This document shows, in pieces, positions 43,923-55,418 of a DNA stretch of 64,000 nt. The notes beneath the pieces were generated by a model. That model was not told the DNA's origin. It did no database searches and was given only the letters and a program-made list of their open reading frames with translations. Positions within the stretch are counted from its first letter, which is position 1; each line of letters opens with the position of its first letter. The position numbers and the translations under genes were made by a program. The DNA is taken from assembly GCF_900099645.1 (NCBI RefSeq), contig NZ_FMTL01000004.1:1-64000 (forward strand), given 5' to 3'. Source of the DNA: Pseudomonas peli. GTDB lineage: Bacteria > Pseudomonadota > Gammaproteobacteria > Pseudomonadales > Pseudomonadaceae.

Positions 43923-44575
43923 TGAGCTTCTACGAATCCCTGCTTGAACACACCAGCGCTGAGCGCAATTACCTGCTCAGTGCGCCGATCATTGCCCAGG
44001 CCATGGCTGGCACCGTCAGCCTGAACAGCTACGTGGCCTTTCTCACCGAGGCCTATCACCACGTTAAACACACCGTGCCCTTGCTGATGGCCTGCGGCGC
44101 GCGTTTGCCAGAACGGCTGGAGTGGTTGCGCGAAGCTATCGGCGAATACATCGAGGAAGAAACGGGCCACCAGGAATGGGTGCTCAACGACATCGCCGTG
44201 TGTGGTGCAGACAAAGAAGCGGTGCGCCACGGCACGCCCAAGCTGCCGACCGAGCTGATGGTCAGCTACGTCTACGACCGCATCGCGCGGCACAACCCGG
44301 TGAGTTTCTTCGGCATGGTCAATGTGCTGGAAGGTACCAGCATTGCCTTGGCTACCCAGGTGGCCGGAGTGATTCAGGACAAGCTGCAACTGCCGAACAA
44401 GGCCTTCAGCTACCTGAGTTCCCACGGCAGCCTGGACCTGGAACATATCGAATTCTTCAAAAAACTGATGAATCAGCTCGACAACGACGACGACAAAGCT
44501 GCCGTGGTGCACACCGCCAAAGTGGTCTATCGCCTCTACGGCGATATGTTCCGCAGCTTGCCGCTGAGCGCCTGA
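43922..44575 (+). CDS. Heme-oxygenase-like putative diiron oxidase (TenA/PqqC fold)
   Basis: 217 residues, all-helical. Potential iron ligands are Glu43, the ExxH pair Glu80/His83 (EEETGHQEW), Glu137 and an HxxxDxxH motif, His168/Asp172/His175 (SSHGSLDLEHIEFF). This pattern fits heme-oxygenase-like diiron oxidases (UndA, SznF, BesC type) better than the thiaminase TenA, whose catalytic Cys is not evident. It may oxidise or cleave the product of the upstream enzymes. It overlaps the ligase stop as TGATG. Confidence 0.78.
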   Translation: MSFYESLLEHTSAERNYLLSAPIIAQAMAGTVSLNSYVAFLTEAYHHVKHTVPLLMACGARLPERLEWLREAIGEYIEEETGHQEWVLNDIAVCGADKEAVRHGTPKLPTELMVSYVYDRIARHNPVSFFGMVNVLEGTSIALATQVAGVIQDKLQLPNKAFSYLSSHGSLDLEHIEFFKKLMNQLDNDDDKAAVVHTAKVVYRLYGDMFRSLPLSA

Positions 44576-44584
44576 GGACTAGCG

Positions 44585-45376
44585 ATGAATATTCCTGAAT
44601 GCCGCGCCGTGATCACCGGGGCCAGTGGTGGGATTGGCCAAGCACTGGTCGCCGAACTGCTGCGCGACGGTGCCCACCTGCTGCTGGTTGGCCGCCAGCC
44701 CGAACCCCTGCAAGCGCTGGCCGAGGCCCATGCCGGCAAAGTCACGCTGGTGACTGCGGACATCCGCGAACGCAGCGGCCGTGAAGCCGTGGTCGCCGCC
44801 GCTCAGCGCTTTGGCGGCATCAACACGCTGATCAATGCTGCGGGGGTCAATCACTTCGGCCTGCTGGAGCAGCATGATGAAACCGCCATCGCCGAGCTGA
44901 TCGAACTCAACGTAACCGCCACCTTGCAGCTGACTCACCGCCTGCTGCCACTGCTGCGGCAACAGGGCCGAGCCCTGGTGGTCAACCTGGGCTCGACGTT
45001 CGGCTCCATCGGTTACCCCGGCTTCACGGCCTACTGCGCCAGCAAGTTTGCCCTGCGCGGGTTTTCAGAAGCACTGCGCCGCGAGTTGGCCGACACCCTG
45101 ATCAAGGTTCTCTACTTCGCCCCACGCGCCACTCAAACCCGCATGAACGGCGCCCAGGTGGTGGCCATGAACGACGAGCTGAACGTCGCCATGGACGACC
45201 CACACAGCGTTGCTTTGCAATTGCTGGCAGCCATACGCCGTGAGGAAGAGGAGCGCTACCTGGGCTGGCCGGAGAAACTCTTCGTGCGCCTCAACAGCCT
45301 GCTGCCGCGCCTGGTCGATCAGGCCCTGCGTAAACAACTGCCCATCATCCAGCGCTTTGCGCGCAGCAAACCTTAA
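44585..45376 (+). CDS. Short-chain dehydrogenase/reductase
   Basis: 263 residues. NAD(P)-binding TGASGGIGQALV, NAAGVN, catalytic Ser in NLGSTFGS, and the YxxxK pair in AYCASKFALRG are all present, so it should be an active oxidoreductase. The C-terminal part (KLFVRLNSLLPRLVDQALRKQLP) is helical and amphipathic. It follows the diiron-type gene by 9 nt, and is presumably part of the same pathway. Confidence 0.9.
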   Translation: MNIPECRAVITGASGGIGQALVAELLRDGAHLLLVGRQPEPLQALAEAHAGKVTLVTADIRERSGREAVVAAAQRFGGINTLINAAGVNHFGLLEQHDETAIAELIELNVTATLQLTHRLLPLLRQQGRALVVNLGSTFGSIGYPGFTAYCASKFALRGFSEALRRELADTLIKVLYFAPRATQTRMNGAQVVAMNDELNVAMDDPHSVALQLLAAIRREEEERYLGWPEKLFVRLNSLLPRLVDQALRKQLPIIQRFARSKP

Positions 45377-45389
45377 GAGGACACACCCC

Positions 45390-46040
45390 ATGACGCTTTT
45401 CCGCACCGCCGCCTGCACCCTGCTCTGCCTCATCAGCCTGCCCAGTTTCGCCTTGAGCGAACAAGGCCAGGCGCAGCTGCAAAGCCTGCAAGACCGCTGG
45501 GCCGAGATCAATTATCAGCTGCCCAAGGAACAACGCGAGAAAGCCTTCGCCAGCCTCAGCGAGCAGGCGCAAAAAGCTGTCGCCGCCGAGCCTAACGCAG
45601 CCGAACTGCAGATCTGGAACGGCATCATCCTCAGCACCTACGCCGGTTCCAAAGGTGGCCTGGGGGCGCTGGGTCTGGTCAAGGAAGCCAAGGCCAGCCT
45701 GGAGCAGGGCCTGGCGCTCGACCCCAAGGCGCTGTCCGGCTCGGCCTACACCAGCCTCGGCAGCCTGTACTACCAGGTGCCTGGCTGGCCGGTAGGCTTT
45801 GGCGATGACGAAAAGGCCGAAGCCATGCTCAAGCAGGCCTTGGCGATCAACCCGGACGGCATTGATCCCAACTATTTTTACGCGGACTATCTGACCCGCG
45901 CCAAACGCTACGCTGAGGCAAAAGTGGCACTGGAAAAAGCCTTGCAAGCGCCTGCACGGCCTAATCGCCTGTCTGCCGACGCAGGGCGCAAAGCGGAAAT
46001 TCAAGCGCTACTGGCCAAGGTCAACGCCGAATTGGAGTAA
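45390..46040 (+). CDS. Exported TPR-repeat protein
   Basis: 216 residues. A signal peptide (AACTLLCLISLPSFALS) is followed by TPR-like helices: AAELQIWNGIILSTYAGSKGG in part, GSAYTSLGSLYYQVPGWPVGF and DPNYFYADYLTRAKRYAEAKVALEKAL in part. It is probably periplasmic. The ATG at 45390 follows AAGAGGAC 13 nt after the SDR stop. It belongs to the operon, but its role is unknown; it could hold a partner of the membrane sensor kinase. Confidence 0.78.
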   Translation: MTLFRTAACTLLCLISLPSFALSEQGQAQLQSLQDRWAEINYQLPKEQREKAFASLSEQAQKAVAAEPNAAELQIWNGIILSTYAGSKGGLGALGLVKEAKASLEQGLALDPKALSGSAYTSLGSLYYQVPGWPVGFGDDEKAEAMLKQALAINPDGIDPNYFYADYLTRAKRYAEAKVALEKALQAPARPNRLSADAGRKAEIQALLAKVNAELE

Positions 46041-46084
46041 TCTCGCCCACGCGAGTTTGGATAGAACACACCGGGAATCACTGC

Positions 46085-46741
46085 ATGCGCATTCTGCTGG
46101 TCGAAGACGACAACGCCCTGGGCGAAGGTATTCGCACCGCCCTCAAACCCGAGGGGTACACCGTCGACTGGGTACAGGATGGCAGCAGTGCGCTGCATGC
46201 CCTGACCAGCGAGAGTTTTGAACTGGCGATCCTCGACCTGGGCCTGCCACGCATGGACGGCCTGCAGGTGCTCAAGCACCTGCGCGCGGCCGCCAACCCG
46301 GTGCCCGTGCTGGTACTGACCGCCCGTGACTCCACCAGTGATCGCATCGCCGGGCTGGATGCCGGCGCCGACGATTACCTGGTCAAACCCTTTGATGTGG
46401 CTGAACTCAAAGCCCGCTTGCGCGCACTGCTGCGGCGCAGCTTCAACCGTCCGCAGCCGGCGCTGGAATACCGTGGCATCAGTCTTGACCCGGTCAGCCA
46501 GGCCGTCAGCTATCAAGGCCAGGCGGTCAATCTGCCGCGCAAGGAATTCCTCCTGCTGCACGAATTACTCGCCCAGCCGGGCCGGGTGATGACCCGCGAC
46601 AAGCTGCAACAGGCCCTCTACGGCTGGGACGAAGAGTTGGAGAGCAACGCCCTGGAAGTGCATGTGCACCACCTGCGCAAAAAATTCTTTCCCGAGCTGA
46701 TCCGCACCGTGCGCGGCGTCGGCTACCTGGTGGATAAATAA
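46085..46741 (+). CDS. OmpR-family response regulator (QseB/PmrA-like)
   Basis: 218 residues. The receiver domain has the phospho-acceptor Asp in LAILDLGLPRMDG (about residue 51), Thr in VLTARDS and Lys in YLVKPFD. The C-terminal winged helix contains LPRKEFLLLHELLAQPGRVMTR in part and the wing NALEVHVHHLRKKF. It is paired with the kinase gene one nucleotide downstream and is a candidate regulator of the upstream cluster. Confidence 0.92.
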   Translation: MRILLVEDDNALGEGIRTALKPEGYTVDWVQDGSSALHALTSESFELAILDLGLPRMDGLQVLKHLRAAANPVPVLVLTARDSTSDRIAGLDAGADDYLVKPFDVAELKARLRALLRRSFNRPQPALEYRGISLDPVSQAVSYQGQAVNLPRKEFLLLHELLAQPGRVMTRDKLQQALYGWDEELESNALEVHVHHLRKKFFPELIRTVRGVGYLVDK

Positions 46742-46742
46742 C

Positions 46743-48215
46743 ATGCCGAAGGTGTTGCGCTCGATCCGTGCGCGTTTGCTGGTCCTGCTGCTGTCACTGT
46801 TGAGCGTCGCCCTGGGGCTGATCAGTCACAAGATCTACAGTGATGCCAGCCATGAAGTGGAAGAGCTGTTCGACGCCCAGCTGGCGCAGACCTCCCGGGT
46901 GCTTATGGGCCTGGTCCGTCATGAGCTGTCGGCCGACTCGCGCCGCGACCTGCAGACTGCGCTGGATGAAGCCCTGCTGCTGAAAAACAGCCCGCGTAAC
47001 CTCGACGGTCTGCTCGGGCACAGCTACGAAAGCAAGCTGGCCTTCCAGATGCTTAACGACAACGGCGAGCTGGTGTTCCAATCCGCCAGCGCCCCGAAAG
47101 GCCTGCTGATGGAGATGATCGCCCAGCTCGGCCTCAATCTGCCGGCCGACTCACAGCCGATCAGTGAACGTCTCAATCGACTGGCCAAATACCTCAGCGG
47201 CTATCACACCCTGACCTTGGGCGAGCACCGCTGGCGGGTGTTTGTGCTGCACGACAACGTCGATCACCACTGGGTACTGGTGGGTGAGCGTGAAGACGTG
47301 CGCGGCGAACTGTCTGGCAAGATTGCCCAGCGCACCCTGCAACCGCTGCTGATCGGTTTGCCGCTGCTGGCTCTGCTGCTCTGGCTGGCCGTAGGCTTTG
47401 GCTTGCGCCCACTGCAGCGCATGGCCGAATCGATCAAGGCCCGCGCCCCTGACAACCTCGCGCCGCTGACTTTTGGCCCGTTGCCACACGAGCTGGAACC
47501 CATGGGCGCTTCGCTCAACCGCTTGCTGATGCAGGTCAACCACCTGCTCGACCAGGAAAAACGCTTTATCGCTGATGCGGCCCACGAGTTGCGCACCCCC
47601 TTGGCGGTGCTGCGTATTCACGCCCAGAACGCCCTCGACGCGCCTGACCCGCAAGACCGTAACGATGCCCTGCGCCAGCTCGGCAGCGGTGTCGAACGCG
47701 CCACGCGGGTGGTGGCTCAACTGCTGACCCTGGCGCGCCTGGAACCCAATGTGGCGCAACTGGCCATGCGCGAGCTGGACCTGCTCGGGTTTGTGCGCAA
47801 CGAACTGGCAGAGCTGATTCCACTGGCACTGGAGCGTCATCAGGAACTTGACCTGGATGCCCTGGAGCCAGCGGACTATCAGTTGCTGGCGGATGGCCCA
47901 AGCCTCGGCACCCTGCTGCAAAACCTGATCAGTAATGCCGTGCAATACACCCCTGACGGGGGCCGTATTCGGGTTCAGCTAGAAGCTCAGGCAGATGCCA
48001 TCGTGCTGCGCGTGCAGGACAGCGGACCCGGCGTCGCACAGGCGCAGCGGGAAAAACTCTTCGAACGGTTCTATCGCCTTGGCGCCGGACAGGGCGCGGG
48101 CCTTGGGCTGTCCATCGTGTTGCGCGTAGTGGAACTGCACCGCGCCAGCATCAGCCTGGGCGACTCCCCCCTCGGCGGCCTGGAAGTCGCGGTGCGCCTA
48201 CCCAGACGACGCTAG
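46743..48215 (+). CDS. Sensor histidine kinase (QseC/PmrB-like)
   Basis: 490 residues. Two transmembrane helices (about 12-30 and about 196-222) bracket a periplasmic sensor of about 160 residues. A HAMP region follows, then the HisKA box DAAHELRTPLAVLRIHAQ, an N box NLISNAVQYTP and the ATP lid DSGPGVAQ with GLGLSIV. It should sense an envelope or small-molecule signal and phosphorylate the regulator encoded just before it. Its stop overlaps the convergent lldR stop by about 4 nt. Confidence 0.92.
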   Translation: MPKVLRSIRARLLVLLLSLLSVALGLISHKIYSDASHEVEELFDAQLAQTSRVLMGLVRHELSADSRRDLQTALDEALLLKNSPRNLDGLLGHSYESKLAFQMLNDNGELVFQSASAPKGLLMEMIAQLGLNLPADSQPISERLNRLAKYLSGYHTLTLGEHRWRVFVLHDNVDHHWVLVGEREDVRGELSGKIAQRTLQPLLIGLPLLALLLWLAVGFGLRPLQRMAESIKARAPDNLAPLTFGPLPHELEPMGASLNRLLMQVNHLLDQEKRFIADAAHELRTPLAVLRIHAQNALDAPDPQDRNDALRQLGSGVERATRVVAQLLTLARLEPNVAQLAMRELDLLGFVRNELAELIPLALERHQELDLDALEPADYQLLADGPSLGTLLQNLISNAVQYTPDGGRIRVQLEAQADAIVLRVQDSGPGVAQAQREKLFERFYRLGAGQGAGLGLSIVLRVVELHRASISLGDSPLGGLEVAVRLPRRR

Positions 48216-48982
48216 CGCGCAATGCCTCGGCGCTGCGCCCGCTCTTCGCGGCGGGCCTGCTGCTGCACGTCAGCCAGCACTTCCTGCACGTAGTCGATGT
48301 GCCGGTTGGACAGCGCACGGGCGTCCTCGGCACGGCCTTCGATAATGGCCTGGAACAAGGCGCGGTGCTGCTCAATCAGCATGTCGCGGGTTTCATCACG
48401 CTGGGCATACATGCCGCCGATGTTGGTCACCACGTTGCGCTTGAGCAGGTCGAACAGCCCACGAATGGTGTGCAGCAGCACGGCGTTATGGCTGGCCTCG
48501 GCAATCGCTAGGTGAAAATTGGCATCGGCAGCGCCTTCTTCGGCGCGGGTCACCTTGCCACTGCGGCTGTAGCAATCCTGCAGCGCGGCGAAGGCGTCAG
48601 TCAGGCGCTGGCGATCCAGTTCGGTGGCGCGCTGGGCGGCATAGAAAGCGCAGGAACCTTCCAGGGTGTGGCGAAACTCGAGCAGGTCGCGCTGCGCTTC
48701 GGGGTTGCTTTCCAGTAGGTGCAACAGTGGATCACTGAAAGTTGAGCCGAGGGTTTCCGCCACATAGTTGCCGCCGCCATGCCGGCTAACCAACAAGCCC
48801 TTGGCCGCCAACTTCTGGATCGCTTCACGCAACGACGGCCGCGACACACCGAACTGCTCGGCCAATACGCGCTCTGCCGGCAAGCGTTCGCCAGCCTTGA
48901 GCGTGCCTTCGAGGATCAGGGTTTCCAGTTGGCTAACGATATCGTCCGACAAACGGCGTTGCCGTACCGATCCCACTTCCAT
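48212..48982 (-). CDS. lldR: FadR/GntR-family lactate regulator LldR
   Basis: 256 residues. The N-terminal winged helix is VRQRRLSDDIVSQLETLILE with GERLPAERVLAEQFGVSRPSLREAIQKL in part. The C-terminal FCD ligand domain has RAEEGAADANFHLAIAEASHN. It should repress the divergent lldP operon and release DNA on L- or D-lactate binding. I start at 48982 (MEVGSVRQRRL), the family start; the upstream frame is not homologous. Confidence 0.92.
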   Translation of the reverse strand: MEVGSVRQRRLSDDIVSQLETLILEGTLKAGERLPAERVLAEQFGVSRPSLREAIQKLAAKGLLVSRHGGGNYVAETLGSTFSDPLLHLLESNPEAQRDLLEFRHTLEGSCAFYAAQRATELDRQRLTDAFAALQDCYSRSGKVTRAEEGAADANFHLAIAEASHNAVLLHTIRGLFDLLKRNVVTNIGGMYAQRDETRDMLIEQHRALFQAIIEGRAEDARALSNRHIDYVQEVLADVQQQARREERAQRRGIAR

Positions 48983-49152
48983 AGCCCGCACTCCACTGGT
49001 TTGACCACCTGCCATGGGCCTTTGCGGCCCGCTGCCGGCAAGCCTATCGCCGCCATCACAGCCAAGCAAGACGCACCCTTTCGACCAAAGTCGTAAGGCA
49101 GCTAATTGACAGGCTGGAGGCCGCACTTTTACCCTGACCGCGCAGTCTTGTA

Positions 49153-49169
49153 AATTGGTATTACCAATT
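49153..49169. promoter_or_regulatory. LldR operator
   Basis: AATTGGTATTACCAATT is a perfect 17-bp palindrome that contains the TTGGT-n3-ACCAA core known for LldR. It lies in the divergent gap, 139 bp before lldP. Confidence 0.85.
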
Positions 49170-49211
49170 AACCAAACTAAAACAATTCCAAGAATCCAAC
49201 GAGGTCTCCCC

Positions 49212-49295
49212 ATGCCGGCTCTATTGCTTATACCCGCCGCAACGCTGCATCACGATGCGCACCCGCATTCACCCATGCGCAACGCGCAGCGTTAA
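49212..49295 (+). CDS. Possible 27-aa leader peptide before lldP
   Basis: A GAGG lies 7 nt before an ATG opening a 27-codon frame: MPALLLIPAATLHHDAHPHS and onward. Four His codons fall in its second half. Its TAA overlaps the start of the lldP Shine-Dalgarno (TAAGGGGAG), so translation of the leader could couple to, or interfere with, lldP initiation. Whether it is translated is unknown. Confidence 0.35.
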   Translation: MPALLLIPAATLHHDAHPHSPMRNAQR

Positions 49296-49307
49296 GGGGA
49301 GACCACC

Positions 49308-51002
49308 ATGTCGACAGGTCTTCTTGCTCTACTGGCGTTCTCGCCCATCCTGCTCGCCGCTGTGCTGCTGATCGGCCTGCGCTGGCCGGCCAAACATGCC
49401 ATGCCCCTGGTCTACCTGCTGACCGCCAGTGTCGCACTGTATGCCTGGGATATGAGCTTTAACCGCGTACTCGCCTCCACCGTGCAGGGATTACTGATCA
49501 CCCTCGGTTTGCTCTGGATCATCTTCGGCGCGATTCTGCTGCTCAACACGCTCAAACACTCCGGCGGCATCACCGCGATTCGCGCCGGTTTTGCCACCAT
49601 CAGCCCGGACCGGCGCATTCAGGCGATCATCATCGCCTGGCTGTTCGGCTGCTTTATCGAGGGCGCTTCCGGCTTCGGCACGCCTGCAGCCATTGCTGCA
49701 CCACTGCTGGTAGCCATCGGCTTCCCGGCCATGGCTGCGGTAATGCTCGGCATGCTGGTGCAGAGCACGCCGGTATCCTTCGGCGCGGTGGGTACACCGA
49801 TCATCGTCGGCATCAACACCGGATTGGATAGCGCCACCATCGGCGCGCAGCTGGTTGAACAGGGTTCGTCCTGGGCGCAGTTTCTACAGCTGATCACCAG
49901 CGAAGTAGCGATCATCCACGCCATTGTCGGCACCGTAATGCCGCTGGTGATGGTGCTGATGCTGACGCGTTTCTTCGGCGCAGAGAAAAGCTGGAAGGCT
50001 GGCTTTGAAGTGCTGCCTTTTGCCATTTTTGCCGGCTTGGCCTTTACCGTGCCTTACGTGCTGACCGGGGTGTTTCTCGGCCCGGAATTTCCGTCGCTGG
50101 GCGGCGGTTTGATTGGTCTGGCAATTGTGACCAGCGCCGCGCGCATGGGTTTTCTGCTGCCCAAAACCACCTGGGATTTCGCCCCGGCGGACAAATGGCC
50201 CGCTGAGTGGCTGGGCACCGTGGAGATGAAACTCGACGATCTGACCGCAAAACCGATGAGCGCCCTGCGCGCCTGGCTGCCCTATGTGCTGGTCGGCGTG
50301 CTGCTGGTGATCAGCCGGGTATTCCCCGAAGTGGGTGCGGCGCTGAAGAGCGTGGCACTGAAATTCCCCGACCTGCTTGGCGAAACCGGTATCGGCGCCA
50401 ACTTCGACCCGCTGTATCTGCCGGGCGGGATTCTGGTGGCCGTGGTAATCGCCACATTCTTTTTCCATGGTATGAAACTGCGTGAGCTGGGCAGCGCCGT
50501 GAAGGAGTCGTCCAACGTGCTGCTCAGTGCCGGCTTCGTGCTGCTGTTTACCGTGCCGATGGTGCGCATCCTGATCAACTCCGGGGTTAACGCCGCCGAG
50601 CTGTCGAGCATGCCGATCCTGATGGCGCGCTGGGTGGCTGACAGCGTCGGCGGTATTTACCCGCTGCTGGCGCCGAGCGTGGGTGCCCTGGGCGCCTTTA
50701 TTGCCGGCTCCAACACCGTCAGCAACATGATGTTCAGCCAGTTCCAGTTCGGCGTGGCCAGCAGCCTGGGTATTTCCAGCGCGCTGGTGGTCGCGGTGCA
50801 GGCGATCGGCGCCGCTGCCGGCAATATGGTGGCGATCCACAACGTCGTCGCAGCGTCGGCCACGGTTGGCCTGCTGGGCCGCGAGGGCAGCATCCTGCGC
50901 AAAACTGTCTGGCCTACCCTGTACTACGTGCTATTTACCGGCCTGATCGCACTGTTTGCCGTGTATGTGCTGGGCGTTAGAGACCCGCTGATGGCAGGCT
51001 GA
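49308..51002 (+). CDS. lldP: L-lactate permease
   Basis: 564 residues, about 12-14 transmembrane helices, LctP family. Signature segments include GCFIEGASGFGTPAAIAAPLL at about 115 and SSMPILMARWVADSVGG with the terminal GSNTVSNMMFSQFQFGVA. It imports lactate with protons. AGGGGAG precedes the ATG at 49308. First full gene of the lldPD-dld operon under LldR. Confidence 0.95.
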   Translation: MSTGLLALLAFSPILLAAVLLIGLRWPAKHAMPLVYLLTASVALYAWDMSFNRVLASTVQGLLITLGLLWIIFGAILLLNTLKHSGGITAIRAGFATISPDRRIQAIIIAWLFGCFIEGASGFGTPAAIAAPLLVAIGFPAMAAVMLGMLVQSTPVSFGAVGTPIIVGINTGLDSATIGAQLVEQGSSWAQFLQLITSEVAIIHAIVGTVMPLVMVLMLTRFFGAEKSWKAGFEVLPFAIFAGLAFTVPYVLTGVFLGPEFPSLGGGLIGLAIVTSAARMGFLLPKTTWDFAPADKWPAEWLGTVEMKLDDLTAKPMSALRAWLPYVLVGVLLVISRVFPEVGAALKSVALKFPDLLGETGIGANFDPLYLPGGILVAVVIATFFFHGMKLRELGSAVKESSNVLLSAGFVLLFTVPMVRILINSGVNAAELSSMPILMARWVADSVGGIYPLLAPSVGALGAFIAGSNTVSNMMFSQFQFGVASSLGISSALVVAVQAIGAAAGNMVAIHNVVAASATVGLLGREGSILRKTVWPTLYYVLFTGLIALFAVYVLGVRDPLMAG

Positions 51003-51077
51003 TAACCGCTCGGGCGCGCAAACCGAACTGCGCGCCCGAGCGTTGTAACAACCCTTCTTCTCCACCTGGGTGATTCC

Positions 51078-52232
51078 ATGATCATTTCTGCCTCCACCGA
51101 CTACCGCGCCGCCGCCCAACGCCGGCTGCCGCCGTTTCTGTTTCATTACATCGACGGCGGCGCCTACGCCGAGCACACGCTCAAACGCAACGTCGCCGAC
51201 CTGGCGGACATTGCCCTGCGCCAGCGCGTGCTGCGCAATATGTCGGAACTGAGCCTGGAAACCCGCCTGTTCAATGAGACCCTGAGCATGCCGGTGGCCC
51301 TGGCCCCGGTCGGCCTGACTGGCATGTACGCCCGTCGCGGTGAAGTGCAGGCCGCCAAGGCCGCCGCTGCCAAGGGCATCCCCTTTACCCTGTCCACCGT
51401 TTCGGTGTGCCCGATTGAAGAAGTCGCGCCGGCCATCGACCGGCCGATGTGGTTTCAGCTGTATGTGCTGAAAGACCGCGGTTTTATGAAAAACGCCCTG
51501 GAGCGCGCCAAAGCCGCCGGTGTCACCACCCTGGTATTTACCGTCGACATGCCGGTGCCCGGCGCGCGCTACCGCGATGCCCACTCCGGCATGAGCGGCC
51601 CGAACGCCCCCCTGCGCCGCATGTTGCAAGCCATGACCCACCCACGCTGGGCCTGGGATGTCGGCCTGCTCGGCAAGCCCCATGACCTGGGCAATATCTC
51701 CGCCTACCGTGGCAACCCCACCGGTCTGGCTGATTACATCGGCTGGCTGGGCAACAATTTCGACCCCTCGATTTGCTGGAAGGACCTGGAATGGATTCGT
51801 GAATTCTGGGACGGCCCAATGGTGATCAAGGGCATCCTCGACCCCCAGGACGCCAAGGACGCGGTGAGCTTCGGTGCCGACGGCATCGTCGTCTCCAACC
51901 ACGGCGGCCGCCAGCTCGATGGCGTGATGTCCAGCGCCCGCGCCCTGCCGGCGATTGCCGATGCAGTGAAAGGCCAGCTGGCGATTCTCGCCGACTCCGG
52001 CATCCGCACCGGCCTGGATGTGGTGCGTATGATCGCCCTCGGCGCGGACACGGTGATGCTCGGCCGCGCCTTTATCTACGCCCTGGCCGCTGACGGTGGC
52101 GCAGGGGTAAGCAACCTGCTGGATTTGATCGAGAAGGAAATGCGCGTGGCCATGGTGCTGACCGGGGCCAAATCGATCAGCGAGATCACTGCCGACTCAC
52201 TGGTGCGCGAACTGCACCACGCCGCATCCTGA
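51078..52232 (+). CDS. lldD: L-lactate dehydrogenase (FMN, quinone-dependent)
   Basis: 384 residues of the alpha-hydroxyacid oxidase family. It begins [20 protein letters not shown], with the membrane-associated region around the middle. Catalytic His and Arg lie in [12 protein letters not shown], and FMN contacts in [20 protein letters not shown]. It oxidises L-lactate to pyruvate and passes electrons to the quinone pool at the inner membrane. Confidence 0.95.
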   Translation: MIISASTDYRAAAQRRLPPFLFHYIDGGAYAEHTLKRNVADLADIALRQRVLRNMSELSLETRLFNETLSMPVALAPVGLTGMYARRGEVQAAKAAAAKGIPFTLSTVSVCPIEEVAPAIDRPMWFQLYVLKDRGFMKNALERAKAAGVTTLVFTVDMPVPGARYRDAHSGMSGPNAPLRRMLQAMTHPRWAWDVGLLGKPHDLGNISAYRGNPTGLADYIGWLGNNFDPSICWKDLEWIREFWDGPMVIKGILDPQDAKDAVSFGADGIVVSNHGGRQLDGVMSSARALPAIADAVKGQLAILADSGIRTGLDVVRMIALGADTVMLGRAFIYALAADGGAGVSNLLDLIEKEMRVAMVLTGAKSISEITADSLVRELHHAAS

Positions 52233-52246
52233 CTTTCGGAGCCTGC

Positions 52247-55054
<2,808 letters not shown>

Positions 55055-55126
55055 GTGACCAATGGCCTCATCAATGAGAGAGGGCTTTCTATACTGAATG
55101 CCCTACTCACTCGCTGGAGAAACGCC

Positions 55127-55372
55127 ATGCGCCGTCTTGCCACTTTCCTTGCTACCGCACTCCTCAGCACCTCGCTCTGGGCCATGCACTGCCCAGCGGA
55201 TATGGCCAAGATTGATGGCCTGCTGAAAACTGACCCGCCGAGCGATGCCGCAGTACTCGCGCAAGTACAAAAGCTACGCGCCGAAGGCGAAACCCTGCAC
55301 AAGGCCGGCAATCACGGTGAGTCGGTCAAGGTGCTGGGTGAGGCTTTGCAATTGCTCGAAGCCAGCGAATAG
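55127..55372 (+). CDS. Small exported protein, unknown
   Basis: 81 residues. A signal peptide (MRRLATFLATALLSTSLWAM) is followed by HCPADMAKIDGLLKTDPP and a helical tail (VQKLRAEGETLHKAGNHGES). The mature part resembles small periplasmic proteins with one conserved Cys. The ATG at 55127 follows GGAG; TATACT at 55090 could be its own -10 box. Function unknown. Confidence 0.75.
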   Translation: MRRLATFLATALLSTSLWAMHCPADMAKIDGLLKTDPPSDAAVLAQVQKLRAEGETLHKAGNHGESVKVLGEALQLLEASE

Positions 55373-55386
55373 TCCGGGTAGCTCAA

Positions 55387-55418
55387 TGCCTTCGGCAGAA
55401 CTGCCGAAGGCACTTTTT
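55387..55418 (+). terminator. Rho-independent terminator
   Basis: ATGCCTTCGGCAG / CTGCCGAAGGCA around AA, followed by TTTTT, between the convergent small-protein gene and hybrid-kinase gene. Confidence 0.88.
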
